From contig JAACMV010000017.1 of NCBI GenBank assembly GCA_010909725.1, positions 434,001 through 498,000 of the forward strand: a stretch of 64,000 nucleotides of DNA, in the 5' to 3' direction. The notes beneath the pieces are model-generated. The model worked only from the letters and a program-made list of their open reading frames with translations, was not told the origin of the DNA and did no database searches. Numbering within the stretch: position 1 is the stretch's first letter; every line of letters begins with the position of its first letter. Below are positions 21,301 through 33,843 of this stretch, one piece after another. A program made the translations under genes and the position numbers. Source of the stretch: Picochlorum sp. 'celeri'. Lineage: Eukaryota > Chlorophyta > Trebouxiophyceae.

Positions 21301-24300
21301 GAGAAATGGTCCTTCGCTCGTTCTATTCGATGACGCGGTCGAGCATGTCGTCAAGATTTCTCGTGTGTTATCGCTCGAAAAGCGATCGACGATGCTTGTT
21401 GGCGTGGGAGGGAGTGGCCGAAAAAGCCTCACTGCTATCGCAGCTGAAATAGCGGACTCCAAATGCTGTTTTCCCTCGAAAGGGCATGAGAAGTCCTTGA
21501 CAAAATTCTTGGAGGATCTCAGGACAGTATTCAGAGACAGCGGAATCAAAGGCCAAAATATAGCTTTCGTTCTATGTGATACAGACATCAAGAACGAAAA
21601 TTTTTTGGATTATATTAATCAGCAGCTTGTCACGGGTAGAATTGCAGGCTTGTTTGAAAAAGAGGATGCAGATATAATAGTGTCAGACCTTAGGTCAGCT
21701 TTCAAAGAAACCATGCCATCTGAACAGGACACACCTGAGCGGATTCTATCATTCTTTTGGGAGCGGGTTACACGGAATCTACACTTTGTATTCTGCTTCT
21801 CCCCAACCGGCGACCAGCTATTAAAGTGGACAAAAAAGTTCCCTGGCCTCCTTTCTGGCTGTACAGTGAATTGGTTTCATTCTTGGCCCATACAAGCTCT
21901 GGAATCCGTCTCCAATAAACTCCTATCGTTGAGAAATGAATATTGTGATGCTATAGAGATATCTTCTGTCGACATTTCTGTACTGGTTAGTAAAATCCAT
22001 TTTCTAATGTCTGACTTGTCTGAGACATACCGTACAGAGACTGGGCGCGTCGTCCATATCACTCCCAAATCATATCTCTCGTTCATTGAGTCTGTGAATG
22101 ATCTCTTTCACAAAAAATATAAAGTTCTGAAAGATTCATACGGTGCTTTATGTTTAGGCCTCGAGAAGATGAACTCCGCAAAGGAGCAGGTAGACAAAAT
22201 GAAAGATGAATTAAAAGTGAAGCAGGCCAATATAGCCGAATCGCAGAAGCAGATGACAGCATTGATCAGCGAAATCGATAGCAGCACTAAAGATGCTACA
22301 AAAGAAAGAGAAAAAGTCCAAAACATCGTATCCAGTGTTACCAAGCAGGCTGAGGAGATCTATGAGACCAAGATGGAGGCTGAAAAAGACTTGGAAGCCG
22401 CTAAGCCAGCTCTAGATGCTGCATTACAAGCCCTGAACTCGATCACTCCTAAGGACATGAATGCACTGAAAGCTTTGAGGAAGCCACCTGACGTTATCAA
22501 AAGGGTCATGGACTGTGTTCTGCTCCTTAGGCATTTGCCCATTTCGCGCCCAAGCTGGCATGAGGTTAAAAACGTCATGGTGCTTGAAGCAACCTATGAG
22601 GAGTCTCTGAAAATGATGAGCGACATGGGCTTCTTACAAACGCTTCTCAGTTTTCCAAAAGATGAAATGAATGATGAGACTGTGGAGCTTCTGCAGCCAT
22701 ATTTCAGGTCTCCTGATTTCAATTATTCCTCAGCGAAGAAGGCCAGTGGTAACGTCGCCGGCCTCTGCAATTGGGCAGAGTCGATGTGCAAGTACCATAT
22801 TGTAGCTAGGGAAGTGGAGCCGAAAATTATAAGGCTGAAAGAATCTCAGAAAGAATTGAACTTTGCCAAGAAGGAAGAGGAGCGGGCAACTGCGGATTTA
22901 AAAATTGTCGAATCGGCATTGAATTCTCTCCAACAGAAGTTCCAAGATGCTCAACGGAAGATGAACGATTTGAAAGAAGATGCCGAGAAGACAACAATGA
23001 AGATGACTAACGCGATGACTCTGATAGAATCCTTGGGGAGTGAGGAAACAAGATGGCGCATTTTGCATAAGGAAAAGCAGGTGCAAATGCAATACCTGCT
23101 CGGCGACTGCCTTCTCGCTTGTTCATTCACCTCGTATCTAGCACCAATAGGAGTTTCACATAGAAATACTTTCGTGCAAAGGGTGAAGGAACTCTGCGAA
23201 GGGATGGGGGCTGAGTCAGATCCTGACTTTTGCCCGGTTGACTTTCTGAGCGAGTCTGGTTGGGTACTCGAGTGGATTGAAGAGGGTCTCCCATCTGACG
23301 ATTTCTCCATACAGAACGGAACTCTTTTCACTTTAAGCCATAGAGTACCGTACATTATCGACCCGCAAGGTCAGGCGCTACGTTGGCTGCAGCGAAAGTA
23401 CAAAAATGCTGTCTGTATCCCACTATCAAGCAGCGCCTTTCCCAAGAGCTTAGAGGATTGCATAACCCAGGGGAGGCCATTAGTTATTCAAAATGTCGAT
23501 AGCCACTTTGGATCGTCCCTTGACGACGTGCTGGAGCCCTCATCAAATGGATATGTAAGATTGGCCGACAAAGAAGTTCAAGTGACTGAAGGCTTTCGAG
23601 TAATCCTGATAACCAGTCTCCCCAACCCAACCATATATCCTGAAATTTTTGCCAAATGCACAGTAATTAATTTTACTGTCAGTTTTAATGGTCTAGAAGA
23701 TCAATTTTTGGGTTTCCTCATATCTAGAGATGAGGCATCCTTGGAAAACAAAAGGCAAAACTTGGACGAGGATGTGCGTAAATGCAAGTCGAAAATGCAG
23801 CAGCTCGAGTCAGAACTCCTCAGCCGATTATCTTCATATCAGGGAGATATTTTAGAGGACTCTGATTTGATTGGTGTGCTTAGAGACACAAAGGAGACAA
23901 CAAACCGTGTCTCTGTTAGACTGGAGGAGGCCTCTCGAACGAAGGCACAGATTAGTGAAACATGTGACATGTACAAACCCTGTGCAAAAAGAGCGACACT
24001 TTTATACTTCACTTTGTGTGACTTTTCGGTTCTCAATCATATGTACAACACATCCCTCGAGCAATTCAAAGTATGGCTCGACGAGGCCATCAAATCTGCA
24101 CCTGCATCTAATGAAACAGAGCTTAGAGTTCAAAGTGTCACAGATGAGCTCACTCGAATAATCTATGAAAAGGTTCAGTATGGAATTTTTGAACATGATA
24201 AGGATCCCTTCAGATTTTTGATGGCTACTAGAGTTTGTGAGAGTGAGAATCTGATGGAAGAGACAGCGCTTCAATTGAACTCGCTTCTTTCCATGGGGAA

Positions 24301-26522
24301 AGCCACAGCATCCAGTAAACGAAAGCCAAAGGAATGGTTATCAAACGCTCAATGGAGAAATGCTGTACATCTCCAGCGGACTTTACCTGCAATATTTGGA
24401 GACTTAGCAGCATGTTTACAGACAAATGATGCGAAGTGGAAGGCTTGGCTTAACTCGGACGCCCCTGAGAAGAGTCCTAGCCCATTTGCTGCCAAAAGGA
24501 AACTTGATGATATGTCGCAAATGTGCATGACGAGAGCTTTCCGACCAGATAGGGCCGGTAAAATGGTATCTATTTTTGTTGAAAATGTATTAGGCGAACA
24601 TTTCTTATCATCTAGATCAGCCGACTTGCATGTCGTAGCCTCTACAACGGCGTGGAACTGTCCTATAATTTGTGTCATCTCTCCAGGGGTGGATCCTACT
24701 TCAAAAATAAATGAAATCTCAAGAAAACTGAAGACTGTGTGCCATAACGTTTCCATGGGCCAGGGTCAGGAGCCAATTGCCAGGGAATGCATTAAAATCG
24801 CGAAGCAAAGGGGCGAATGGGTCTGCATCCAAAATGCTCATTTAGCAGAATCGTATCTGAAAGAACTAGAGGAGGAATTGTATTCCCTCAAACATGCGGA
24901 CCCTAATTTTCGTTTGTGGATCACAGCCGAGCCTTCAACGTCATTTCCTATCGGTCTTTTGCACATGGGACTTCGGATCACATGTGAACCTCCTTCGGGT
25001 TTGCGCGATGGCCTGACTTCTCTTCTCAGTGGCCTAGACGCCGACATATTGGATGAGGTCAAAATGCCGCAGTGGAGGTGCTTACTTGTTTCTCTCAATA
25101 TAATGCATGTGGTCGCTCAGGAAAGGAAAAAGTTTGGCCCTTTTGGATGGAACGTGCCTTACGAATTCAGCCATGCAGATTTGGTGTCGAGCATGAATGT
25201 TATCGCCAACCATTTGCAAGAATTGAGGGGCAAAAGATCGGCTAGCATTAACTGGGATTCTTTACACTATTTGATTGGGATCATTCAATATGGTGGGCGT
25301 ATCATTGATGAAAGGGATCAGAAACTGATGCTGAGCTATTGCAAAAGATTCATTTCAGATGAAGTCCTGTCCGGGTCCATCATGCTTCTCAATGCAAAGA
25401 GATTCCCCAAGTTAGCGCCCACATATCGCTTTGATGGTGCGTTTCACTATTTGAATAGTCTCAAATATAGTTGTTGATTTCATTGGAGTTTGTGCAACTG
25501 CAGTGTCTGAGGATTCAACCTTGGAAAAGCTCATCGAAGCTGCTAGACAGATTCCACCCTATGATATTCCGCAGATATTCGGCCTGGACATGTCGGCAGA
25601 AGTGCGTTCGAAAGTTTTGAAGGCTACTTCTATGTTTCATTCAATAAATCTAGCAGCTAATCCACCAGCCGTTGCGTCAAAGACGTTGAGCGACGATACT
25701 TCTCTCATAGAAACCATTTCCAGTATCATGCTCAAGATACAACCCACTTCCCCTGATATATTGAACACTAGTGAGAATACATGCAAGCTTTCAGCTCCTT
25801 TGAAAACATTTTTCAAAATTGAAATCATGTTCCTCAATTCCGTGTGGGAGCGGACAACCCGAGATCTCCATCGCCTCCAAAGTATCATTGAAGGCAGTAC
25901 TACCGCCTCTACTGACGATGTTGCGCTCCTTGAGAGGATCAAAATGAAGGAAGCAAATACGGCATGGTCACCTGAATATTGGTGGCGATGCGATTCTCTA
26001 GACGCCTGGGTACAAAGTTACACCCTGTGCAGAGAACACATCTGCTCTCTAGATCAGAAATGCAAGGGCAGATGCGTTTGGTTACCAGGTCTGTGCAATC
26101 CAAACGCACTATTGAATGCAATACTGCAAGAGGAGGCACGGTCGTCGAAAGGGAAAGGTACCACAATTGATACTCTGCAGATATCATATACAATCACAAA
26201 GTATTCTGATCCCAAATCAATACGAGACGCCCCCAAAGAGGGCATATACATTTACGGCTGTGTCTTGGAGGGAGCCTCTTGGGACAGTCAGTCATCAAAA
26301 TTGGTCCACAAGGAAGATTCGGTGCCTCAAACCTTTCCTGTGATACATGTCACAGCTATACCACGAACATCAGCAGTCAGCAAGAGAAAAGTACTCTTGG
26401 CACCGCTGTATACTGCGGAGAGAAGGACAGCCAAGGCTTTTGTTGATTACATTCCCTTGCCCATCGATGGCAGTGAGCTGGAGTGGGCTCAAGGGGGAGT
26501 CGCTCTCATATGCAATGAATAG
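12353..26522 (+). CDS. Axonemal dynein heavy chain, outer-arm gamma (ODA2/DNAH5-8) type
   Basis: Model: join(12353..12397, 12474..12620, 12699..13616, 13684..14954, 15027..15956, 16031..16756, 16816..16954, 17031..17427, 17494..18898, 18968..21086, 21161..25436, 25504..26522). The exons total 13,392 nt, in frame throughout, giving 4,463 aa, close to the roughly 4,500 aa of outer-arm gamma chains. It is a microtubule motor of the flagellar axoneme. Seen: tail; linker; P-loops of AAA1 (GPAGTGKTET, about residue 1,798), AAA2 (GPPRTGKSS, about 2,080), AAA3 (GPRSCGKTT, about 2,438) and AAA4 (GVGGSGRKS, about 2,779); the stalk coiled coils with the microtubule-binding domain (about 3,030-3,330); and the C-terminal cap ending GGVALICNE. 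The phrase KQPHYDFGLRNILSVLR favours the gamma class. The first two exons are less certain; a safe minimal start is the ATG at 12729. Confidence 0.92.
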
Positions 26523-26558
26523 ATTCCTTTATTTTTACACTGTGATACAAATATATAT

Positions 26559-27939
26559 TCAGCGGCGGCGGCCGCGAACTTTTCCTTGTTTTATCTCCAA
26601 GAAATCCGACAGCCGCACAGGTTGAACAAACTTAACTTCGCCTTCATCTGCTGCAACTCGTCTTGGGTCCGACTCCTCCAACCTACCATCAGCATACTGA
26701 TGTCGGTACATACATGATGTACCGAAAGGACATGTTCCTTGGCCATAATTAAAGTTTCTACAGGGAATAGATGCCAGCTTGGCCTTGTACCCAGCAATGA
26801 TTTCCTCCTTCTCCTCTTGAGTTTGAGGCCAGGTGACTGAGGGTGTAATGTAATGCGTTGTTATCCGACACACGGGGCACGTCCGTAAAGCCTGTGTACC
26901 AAACGTAAAACATGTGACAAAATATCCATCACCAGATCAAACAAAGAACACGTACAGAATCCACATCAGCTCCCCCCATGACATTACTTCTCCAGTTTCT
27001 AATGCAACTTAAGCAGAATGGATGATCACAATTCAACAGTCCGAATTTATGATCACCGCCAACTTTTTCAAGGACTTTTTCAAGACAAATGCAGCACTCC
27101 ACGTGTGCACTCTGGATCCTTTTGAGCAACCTGTCATGACGAGCTTTACATTCAACCACATGCTTTTGTGCTTCACTCTCATCGCTCGGATGCAGAGCAT
27201 AATTCTCGCAAATCTACACACATAATACCACGGTGAGTACGTAAATATTCTCCGCATGGGTAATACACAAATCTCCACGAACCTCACACCACAACCCATG
27301 TGCAAGCCTGCAATGCCCGTTGGAACAAGAACCGGTCTGGTAATACTCATAACACAGAGATACCCCGCCCGACCATGCCTGCACACCCTGATCCATATCT
27401 TCCCACGCCCCGTCCCCATCCAAGCCCCACGCATTAAAATGAGGAGATGTGCTCAGACTGCTATGAGGATTCCCATCCGATGAGCAACCACCAGCCGTAT
27501 TAGCATTGCTCCCTGCATACCCCCCTTGAAAAGAATTCGCAGCACACATTCCTTCAAGTTTATGGCCACTAGACTCATCATATGCATCATCAGCCCCCTC
27601 ATACACTCCACTATCCAACACTGTGACTGTTGTTTTACACTCATCAGATCCAAATGGATCAGCTGGCAGCGTGACAACAGGCACCGTGTCCTCCTCTGCA
27701 GATTCATTTCCTACGCCCTGATCAACCTCCCGATGCCGAGATATACGCAGCTTTGAGATTGGCAGAACATCCTCCAACCTATCAGTGTCTGGCCTTGGTA
27801 CCCCGAGAGGAGCCTCATATCCCTGCGATGCTACCCCATTGCCCCTCGCAGGCGCCCATTCAGGCCTAACATGGTCATATCTACATTTATCTCCAAACGC
27901 ACAGTGCCCTCGTAACCAATGCGTGCAGACCTGCGCCAT
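26559..27939 (-). CDS. MKRN: Makorin-type RING E3 ubiquitin ligase with CCCH zinc fingers
   Basis: Model: complement(26559..26891, 26956..27213, 27283..27939), 415 aa. Order: an N-terminal CCCH finger (CTHWLRGHCAFGDKCRYDH); a long acidic linker (about residues 35-190); a second CCCH finger (CYEYYQTGSCSNGHCRLAH); the makorin-specific Cys/His segment (WCEICENYALHP, formed across intron 1); a C3HC4 RING (CCICLEKV...CDHPFCLSCIRNW...CPVCR); and a final CCCH finger (CPFGTSCMYRH). That order is diagnostic for makorins, RNA-binding E3 ligases. Introns are 69 nt (GTTCG donor) and 64 nt (GTACG donor). The gene converges on the dynein gene, with 36 bp between the stop codons. Confidence 0.93.
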
Positions 27940-28376
27940 TGAAAAACAGTCAGTCAGTCTGTTCCCACTCAAAGGAATTCAACCTTGTCTCAACCAAATG
28001 TGCCACGCATAGCAATCCAGTGTCAATGTAAACACAAGAAAACACGATAGCGCTGCTGTATCCTCCAATGGATGAAGAAAACCTACCGTATTGGGTGCAA
28101 TTGCAAGGTCGTGAGAAAAAGAGCACGCTTCTCCTCGAGAACAGGCCCCATTCATGTAATATTTACATAGAATAGATGATTTACCCCTGCATTATCGTAG
28201 TAAAGTGTCAATTGAGCCCTAACGGAGTCGTGTTGTACCCATCCCTGAACGCCCAGTGAAGTGGACAGTGACCACGTACGCTGTTCCTTCTTCTTGACGA
28301 CCATGACCGGCGATAGTCGCCATTGTATACTCGTAAATATCTTATCTTACAAATTAAATAATGGCGACAGGCATTG
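27940..28376. other. Intergenic region between makorin and dephospho-CoA kinase
   Basis: 437 bp between two minus-strand genes. It should contain the makorin promoter and the CoaE 3' flank. Short open frames on both strands near 28208-28450 look incidental. No gene or RNA recognised. Confidence 0.5.
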
Positions 28377-29244
28377 TCAATCGTTTTTGGCATTGTCCCT
28401 GATGATGCCACCTCTCCTTCCTTTGATCCCATTGATTATGCTCATCACATGATTCTTCGTTTCTTCCATTCGTACATCAGTCCTGACGATGAAATCTGCT
28501 CTCTTTATTCTCTCTTCCTCGTCCATCTGTCTCTGAACGATGAGTGCAAATCTGTCTTTGGTCATCCCAGGCCTAGAGAGCACTCTGGATTTTTGAACAG
28601 AGGCAGGGGCAGATACAACCATGACTGCGTCGCACATGTCTTCGCTCTTGGTCTCAAACAATAATGGGATGTCTAGGACTACTATAGACTCTCCTCGTTG
28701 AGCTGCGGCATCGATCTGGCGCAATTTCTCTTGTTTCACCAGAGGGTGTACAATGGCTTCAAGGATGGCAAATTTCTCTGGACTTTCGGACAGATAGGCG
28801 CTCAGAGCCCTTCTATCTACTGATTTTGTTTGTTCGTTCGACGAATCAGCAGGTGGGCTATCGCTTCCAAGCTTAATAGCATTAGGAAACTCCTTCTCAA
28901 TCTCACCAACAGCTGCACCTCCTGGTGCATACAGTGTGTGGACAATCTACAGGGGCAGGTTTGACAGTATGGTCATGATTTGATGAATACATGAGTTTGT
29001 CCCCCATATATGGGGGACATTATATAATGAGGCACAGTATTACTGACCACACGGAATGAAATAGAGCATACCTGGTCACTGTCAATAACGGTCACTCCTA
29101 TACTGCTCAGCATGTCGCTAACGGTTGATTTTCCCATGCCAATACCCCCTGTGAGGCCTGTATAGTGTATTAGTATTTGACAAATACCTGAGAGATGGGT
29201 GAAATAGACGGGATCGTACCTAGAATGAAGGGCTGTTGGCCCAT
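28377..29244 (-). CDS. coaE: Dephospho-CoA kinase
   Basis: Model: complement(28377..28946, 29072..29157, 29220..29244), 226 aa. Catalyses the last step of coenzyme A synthesis, ATP-dependent phosphorylation of the 3' hydroxyl of dephospho-CoA. The 25-nt first exon (MGQQPFIL) splices to GLTGGIGMGKST, the P-loop at the very N-terminus as in all CoaE proteins. It is followed by VTVIDSDQ, then LYAPGG and IVHPLV, and the lid and adenine region DIPLLFETK...MVVSAP. Length matches the family (about 200-230 aa). No targeting peptide is evident, so it is probably cytosolic. Introns are 62 and 125 nt. The gene is head to head with MSH3. Confidence 0.92.
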
Positions 29245-29528
29245 GCCAATGCTCGCGTTGAATACCCGAGGGAGCCAATGGGAATCGTTCAAAACCCATT
29301 AATAATATGCTTTTAAGGATTCATTCGACTGCTCTGCATTCGGTATTCGTGGTAGATCACGCATCGATCTCGCATTCATGACGATTGGACTGATAGATAC
29401 ATGTTCTACGGTCAAATATTTCTTTCATAGGATAGCGCCGTGTCCGTCGTTTTGAATTTGAAAATACCATGCAAGTGGATGCGAAAATCAGCGTCAACGG
29501 TATTCGAAATACAAGGTAACATGAAATC
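29245..29528. promoter_or_regulatory. Shared divergent promoter region, CoaE / MSH3
   Basis: 284 bp separate the ATGs of the dephospho-CoA kinase (minus) and MSH3 (plus), so both transcription starts must lie here or in overlapping positions. I see no clear TATA box. Confidence 0.5.
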
Positions 29529-32500
29529 ATGGGGAAGCAGAAGAGTATAACGAGCTTTTTTGGGCGTGTGGCGAAGAAAGAGGTGGTTGAGGCCACGACG
29601 GATGGGGACGTTGTTGACATCATCGATGGCGCTGATGATGACGAGATTGTGCTCGTTTCGGATCAGATTAATGGATCTAGACAACCATCCAAGACTGCAA
29701 AGATGACGGAGGAGGAGCGGAAGGCTTTGCACATTCGTTGGCAAAAGAAGGTTTTGGGGGAAGAGGGTGCTGGCTTTACGAAGAGATGGATCAAGACGCA
29801 AGAAGAGGTGAGCCAAAATGTGTCTCATAGCCAAGGGAGGCCGAAGAAGCAAAATTACACGCCACTGGAGAAGCAGGTGCTTGATCTTCAGAAGCAGTAT
29901 CCTGATTGTGTGTTGGCCATTGAATGTGGATACAAATACAGATTCTTTGGGAAGGATGCTGAGATAGCTTCAAAAGTTCTCAAGATATTTAGTTATCCGG
30001 ACAGAAATTTCCTGACGGCATCTGTTCCGACTGGGAGGATTGATTTTCATGTGCGGAGGTTAGTGTCTACGGGATACAGAGTTGGCATTGTCTCACAGGT
30101 TGAGACCGCGGCTATAAAAGCACATGATGCGTCTTCAAAGTATCAGCCCTTTAAGAGAGAATTGACGAGGTTATTCACTCCTGCAACTATTGATGCGATA
30201 CAGCCAGCTGCGAATATGGAAGGAGGGGGTGGACATGATGTGAGCAAATCATCATACTTGGTGTGCGTTGTCGAAGGCGACGAGACACTTCGACGGCATG
30301 AAAAAATTCCCATCGGTGTCGTTGCCGTTGAATGCAGTACTGGACAGATATTGCAGGCTGTATTTGATGATAATGACATGAGAATGGAATTGGAGAGCAA
30401 GATTTTGCTTGCAAGGCCTTCTGATCTAATATATATGGATACTGTTTCATTAAACACCCGTAGACTTTTGGATAGTTATTGTGATGGAAGGAAAGGGGTG
30501 CGTATGACGCAGGTTGATGGACAAAAATTTGGTAGGGGGGGTGCTGCATCTTCCATCAAGAAGTATTTGGGGGAAGGAGTCAAGAATGGCGATTCACAAT
30601 TTTTCATTGACTGGATACTGGACTTGGATGACTTGGTATTGCAAGCCATAGCTCATATTCTAGACTATCTTGAACCGTTTGGTCTGCATACAAATTTGTT
30701 TCAGTGCAAAGGCCAGTTGACAGAATTTTCACGCATTGACGAGATCTCATTGTCACCAAATGCCATACAGCAGCTCGAAGTATTGAGAAATTCGAACGAT
30801 GGAACTGAGTTTGGATCATTGGTGTGGCTGTTGGATCAAACAAAGACTATGTTTGGAGCCCGGCTCCTACGAAAGTATGCAACATCCCCATTGAGGCGAT
30901 CTGAAAGTATTCGACAAAGGCAGAGTGCTGTAGGAGATATCATTAAACTCATGGATTCGTCATCAGAGACAATGGCGAAAGTTTTGGAGATATTATCAGG
31001 GCTAGGTGACCTTGAAAGGTCACTAGGAAGGATAGTTCATGGAACAATCTCCCAAGCAGAGCTCTTGTCATTTTTGAACGCTTTCAAAGATTTGGGATTA
31101 CGAATGGGCCTTGAGACAGATGTACAGCATGAGATAAAAGACAAGCTGAACATTGAGTCGGACTGGTTGAGCACCTTGTTGAGTGAGGCCGCAGACCATC
31201 AATGTGCAAAGCAGGCACAAGATCTGTTGCATACATTGAACCCAAACGCATGCGAGAAAAATGATCTGCTCCATGTCTTCAAGGATGATGACACCTACCA
31301 TGAGGTGGCATTGAAGAGAAAGATTGTGCAGCAGCACCTTGATGCTTTGGAGAATCTCAGGCCCAATCTAGCAGCAGAATTAGGTGTTGCCTCGGTTGAC
31401 TATGTCACAAAACAGAATCAGGGAGAATATTTGATAGAAATTCCAGTGAAAAAGGAAAAAACAGTGCCTTCTGATTGGATCAGAGTTAGCTCCACAAAGA
31501 CTGTGCTTCGGTTCTTGGCCCCCAGGGTGAAAGAGCAGCTTGATCAGTTGGGATTAGCCAGAGAATACCTTGAACTTGCAGCAAAGTCTGCATGGAAGAC
31601 GCTATTGAAAAAATTCAGTCTACATTTCTCCATGTATAGAAGAGCAGTTCATTCCTTGGCAGCCCTGGACTGCCTCATCAGCTTTGCATCGCTCTCAGTG
31701 AGGCAAGGGTACGTGAAGCCAGTAATATTGGACGATGATGGGTCATACGGATTCTACGAGGTGAAAGAGGGGAGGCACCCCATATTGGAAGCCATCAGTC
31801 AGGATGTATTTGTCCCAAATCACATCAGCCTGCAGCCTGAGACTGAAACATGCAGGGTGATTACAGGCCCGAATATGGGTGGAAAGAGCGTGTATATAAA
31901 ACAAGCAGCTCTGATTGCCTATTTGGCTCAAATTGGATGCTTTGTGCCTGCATCATCCTGTGTACTGCGACCGTTTGATGCAATATTCACTCGCATGGGA
32001 GCAGCTGACTCTATTGCCCTTGGTAGATCCACCTTTTTGGAAGAGCTATCTGAAGCATCAGAGATTCTTGAAAAGGCCTCACCTCGCTCTCTGGTCATCG
32101 TAGACGAACTTGGACGTGGAACATCCACAGTGGATGGCCAGGCCATTGCCATGGCAGCCCTCAATTACCTTGTGGACGAGGTAGAATGCTCCACTCTCTT
32201 CGTGACACATTACCCAGAGATTGCGTTGGAGACCTCTTCCCCTGAGAGGACCAAGACCTCTCCCCACTACATGGGATATATTGCCGACCCAGAGGACTCT
32301 GTTGTCCACTTTACATACAAACTGGAAACAGGCGTCGCGCAGTCATCATACGGGCTAAATGTGGCAAATATGGCTGGTATACCATCTCAAACCATCACCA
32401 AAGCGTCTCAGATAGCAAAGAGAGTAAAGAAGCAATTCGAAAGGCACAACATGTTGCAGTATTTTGATCAGGCAAACAGGATTGCACAGCATCTCAAATC

Positions 32501-32591
32501 CCATGAGAGCGATGCTACGACCTCAGAAAACGATTCTTACAAAACATCTATATCGAGTTTACAACAGAGAATCAAGTCGTGCGTGACATGA
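29529..32591 (+). CDS. MSH3: MSH3 mismatch-repair protein (MutS homologue)
   Basis: Intronless, 1,020 aa. MSH3 pairs with MSH2 (MutS-beta) to recognise insertion/deletion loops. The N-terminus has a PCNA-interacting PIP box (QKSITSFF, residues 4-11). The mismatch-binding domain I then reads TPLEKQVLDLQ...AIECGYKYRFFGKDAEIA, the MSH3 rather than MSH6 signature: the Phe-x-Glu of MSH6 is replaced by Lys-Tyr-Arg-Phe-Phe. The ATPase carries GPNMGGKSVYIKQ (about residue 780), the Walker B DELGRGTSTVDG and the downstream FVTHYPE. The whole length agrees with the family. A 1-kb intronless pattern continuing to 3 kb, next to intron-bearing genes, is unremarkable here since MCM9 is also intronless. Confidence 0.95.
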   Translation: MGKQKSITSFFGRVAKKEVVEATTDGDVVDIIDGADDDEIVLVSDQINGSRQPSKTAKMTEEERKALHIRWQKKVLGEEGAGFTKRWIKTQEEVSQNVSHSQGRPKKQNYTPLEKQVLDLQKQYPDCVLAIECGYKYRFFGKDAEIASKVLKIFSYPDRNFLTASVPTGRIDFHVRRLVSTGYRVGIVSQVETAAIKAHDASSKYQPFKRELTRLFTPATIDAIQPAANMEGGGGHDVSKSSYLVCVVEGDETLRRHEKIPIGVVAVECSTGQILQAVFDDNDMRMELESKILLARPSDLIYMDTVSLNTRRLLDSYCDGRKGVRMTQVDGQKFGRGGAASSIKKYLGEGVKNGDSQFFIDWILDLDDLVLQAIAHILDYLEPFGLHTNLFQCKGQLTEFSRIDEISLSPNAIQQLEVLRNSNDGTEFGSLVWLLDQTKTMFGARLLRKYATSPLRRSESIRQRQSAVGDIIKLMDSSSETMAKVLEILSGLGDLERSLGRIVHGTISQAELLSFLNAFKDLGLRMGLETDVQHEIKDKLNIESDWLSTLLSEAADHQCAKQAQDLLHTLNPNACEKNDLLHVFKDDDTYHEVALKRKIVQQHLDALENLRPNLAAELGVASVDYVTKQNQGEYLIEIPVKKEKTVPSDWIRVSSTKTVLRFLAPRVKEQLDQLGLAREYLELAAKSAWKTLLKKFSLHFSMYRRAVHSLAALDCLISFASLSVRQGYVKPVILDDDGSYGFYEVKEGRHPILEAISQDVFVPNHISLQPETETCRVITGPNMGGKSVYIKQAALIAYLAQIGCFVPASSCVLRPFDAIFTRMGAADSIALGRSTFLEELSEASEILEKASPRSLVIVDELGRGTSTVDGQAIAMAALNYLVDEVECSTLFVTHYPEIALETSSPERTKTSPHYMGYIADPEDSVVHFTYKLETGVAQSSYGLNVANMAGIPSQTITKASQIAKRVKKQFERHNMLQYFDQANRIAQHLKSHESDATTSENDSYKTSISSLQQRIKSCVT

Positions 32592-33016
32592 GTGGACAAC
32601 ACAGGCATGGACACTCCAACAGAATCAGCGACAGATGTGAAGATTTTGAATTTGTCACATGAATTGTCCCCGGACATTGATGAAGGTCATTGCTGCTCCA
32701 CGACGCTCATGAGACAAGGCCACCACAAAACCTGGAAGAACTATTAAAATCATTCATAAAACCTTTGGTATTTTACTGTACGTTTTATATTTATTCATTA
32801 TGGACGTTATACGACCATGAGGGAATGTTTAGAGACCCCAGCGCTTGGGTCGAGAATCCATCGAATCGCGTTTTCCGATTCGTTCCGGTAGTTCTCTCCC
32901 TCTGGGTCGTATGTAGCCTTGGCATGTGCCGAAATGTCTTGATATATTTATAATAATAACAAAGCATTGATTCTCCGTCCCTTGCACCGCAGGAAACAGC
33001 ACAAACAACAGTCACA
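32592..33016. other. Intergenic region upstream of H2A.Z
   Basis: 425 bp between MSH3 and the histone gene, same strand. An AT-rich segment (TATATTTATAATAATAAC, 32943-32960) lies about 60-75 bp upstream of the histone ATG and might act as a core promoter. No gene found. Confidence 0.5.
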
Positions 33017-33643
33017 ATGTCTGGAAAAGGAGCAAAGGGTCTTTCCGGAAAGGGAGCCAAGGGAACCATTGGCATGAAGGGAGCTGGAGATAAGAAGAAG
33101 CCAATCTCTAGATCTGCTCGTGCAGGACTTCAGTTCCCAGTCGGACGTATCCACCGTCTTTTGAAGCAGCGCTCAACTGCCAATGGTCGTGTGGGAGCAA
33201 CCGCCGCTGTGTACTCTGCCGCCATCCTCGAGTATCTTACTGCTGGTACGTATTTCTAGTTTATACGCAAAGAGTATGGGGGTTTTGAATGCCTGAGACG
33301 CCCGTGGTAAGCCCGTCCGAGGCGGACGGTTGTTGGTTGTTGTTACTGGCACGGGTGGCGCCCTGACTGTGAATGCGACCGACGTGCCTTGTGGCGACGT
33401 GACAAGCGACTGAATCATTCATATTATTTGTTTGCAGAGGTTCTTGAGTTGGCTGGTAACGCCTCCAAGGATTTGAAGGTGAAGAGAATTACACCAAGGC
33501 ATTTGCAGCTTGCCATCAGAGGAGATGAGGAGTTGGATACATTGATCAAGGCTACAATTGCTGGAGGAGGTGTTATTCCACACATTCACAAGAGTTTGAT
33601 CAACAAGGCTGGAAAGAAGGAAGGAATGCACCCAATGATGTAA
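33017..33643 (+). CDS. H2A.Z: Histone variant H2A.Z
   Basis: Model: join(33017..33245, 33438..33643), 144 aa. The 192-nt intron (GTACG donor, TTGCAG acceptor) falls inside EYLTAEVLEL. The histone fold is nearly invariant ([24 protein letters not shown]), and the H2A.Z-specific acidic-patch region is present ([40 protein letters not shown]). The C-terminal tail lacks the SQE/D motif of H2A.X. The N-terminal tail contains a doubled GKGAKG unit. H2A.Z is incorporated by the SWR1 complex at promoters. The presence of an intron argues for polyadenylated, replication-independent expression, as expected for this variant. Confidence 0.96.
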
Positions 33644-33843
33644 GCAATTGTTGTCGCACTCACCCCTGAGACATGGGAACTGGATCCAAGTATTGCAATC
33701 ATCTTGCAATCTTCTCGTTTGTTTGCATCGATCCAAACAACCCTCTGGCCATGTATATGACATATTTCGCCAGGGTGGATTGATTGAACAATCGCACATG
33801 ACTTTTCTTTAATGACAAAACAGTGTAATAAACTCACAACAAA

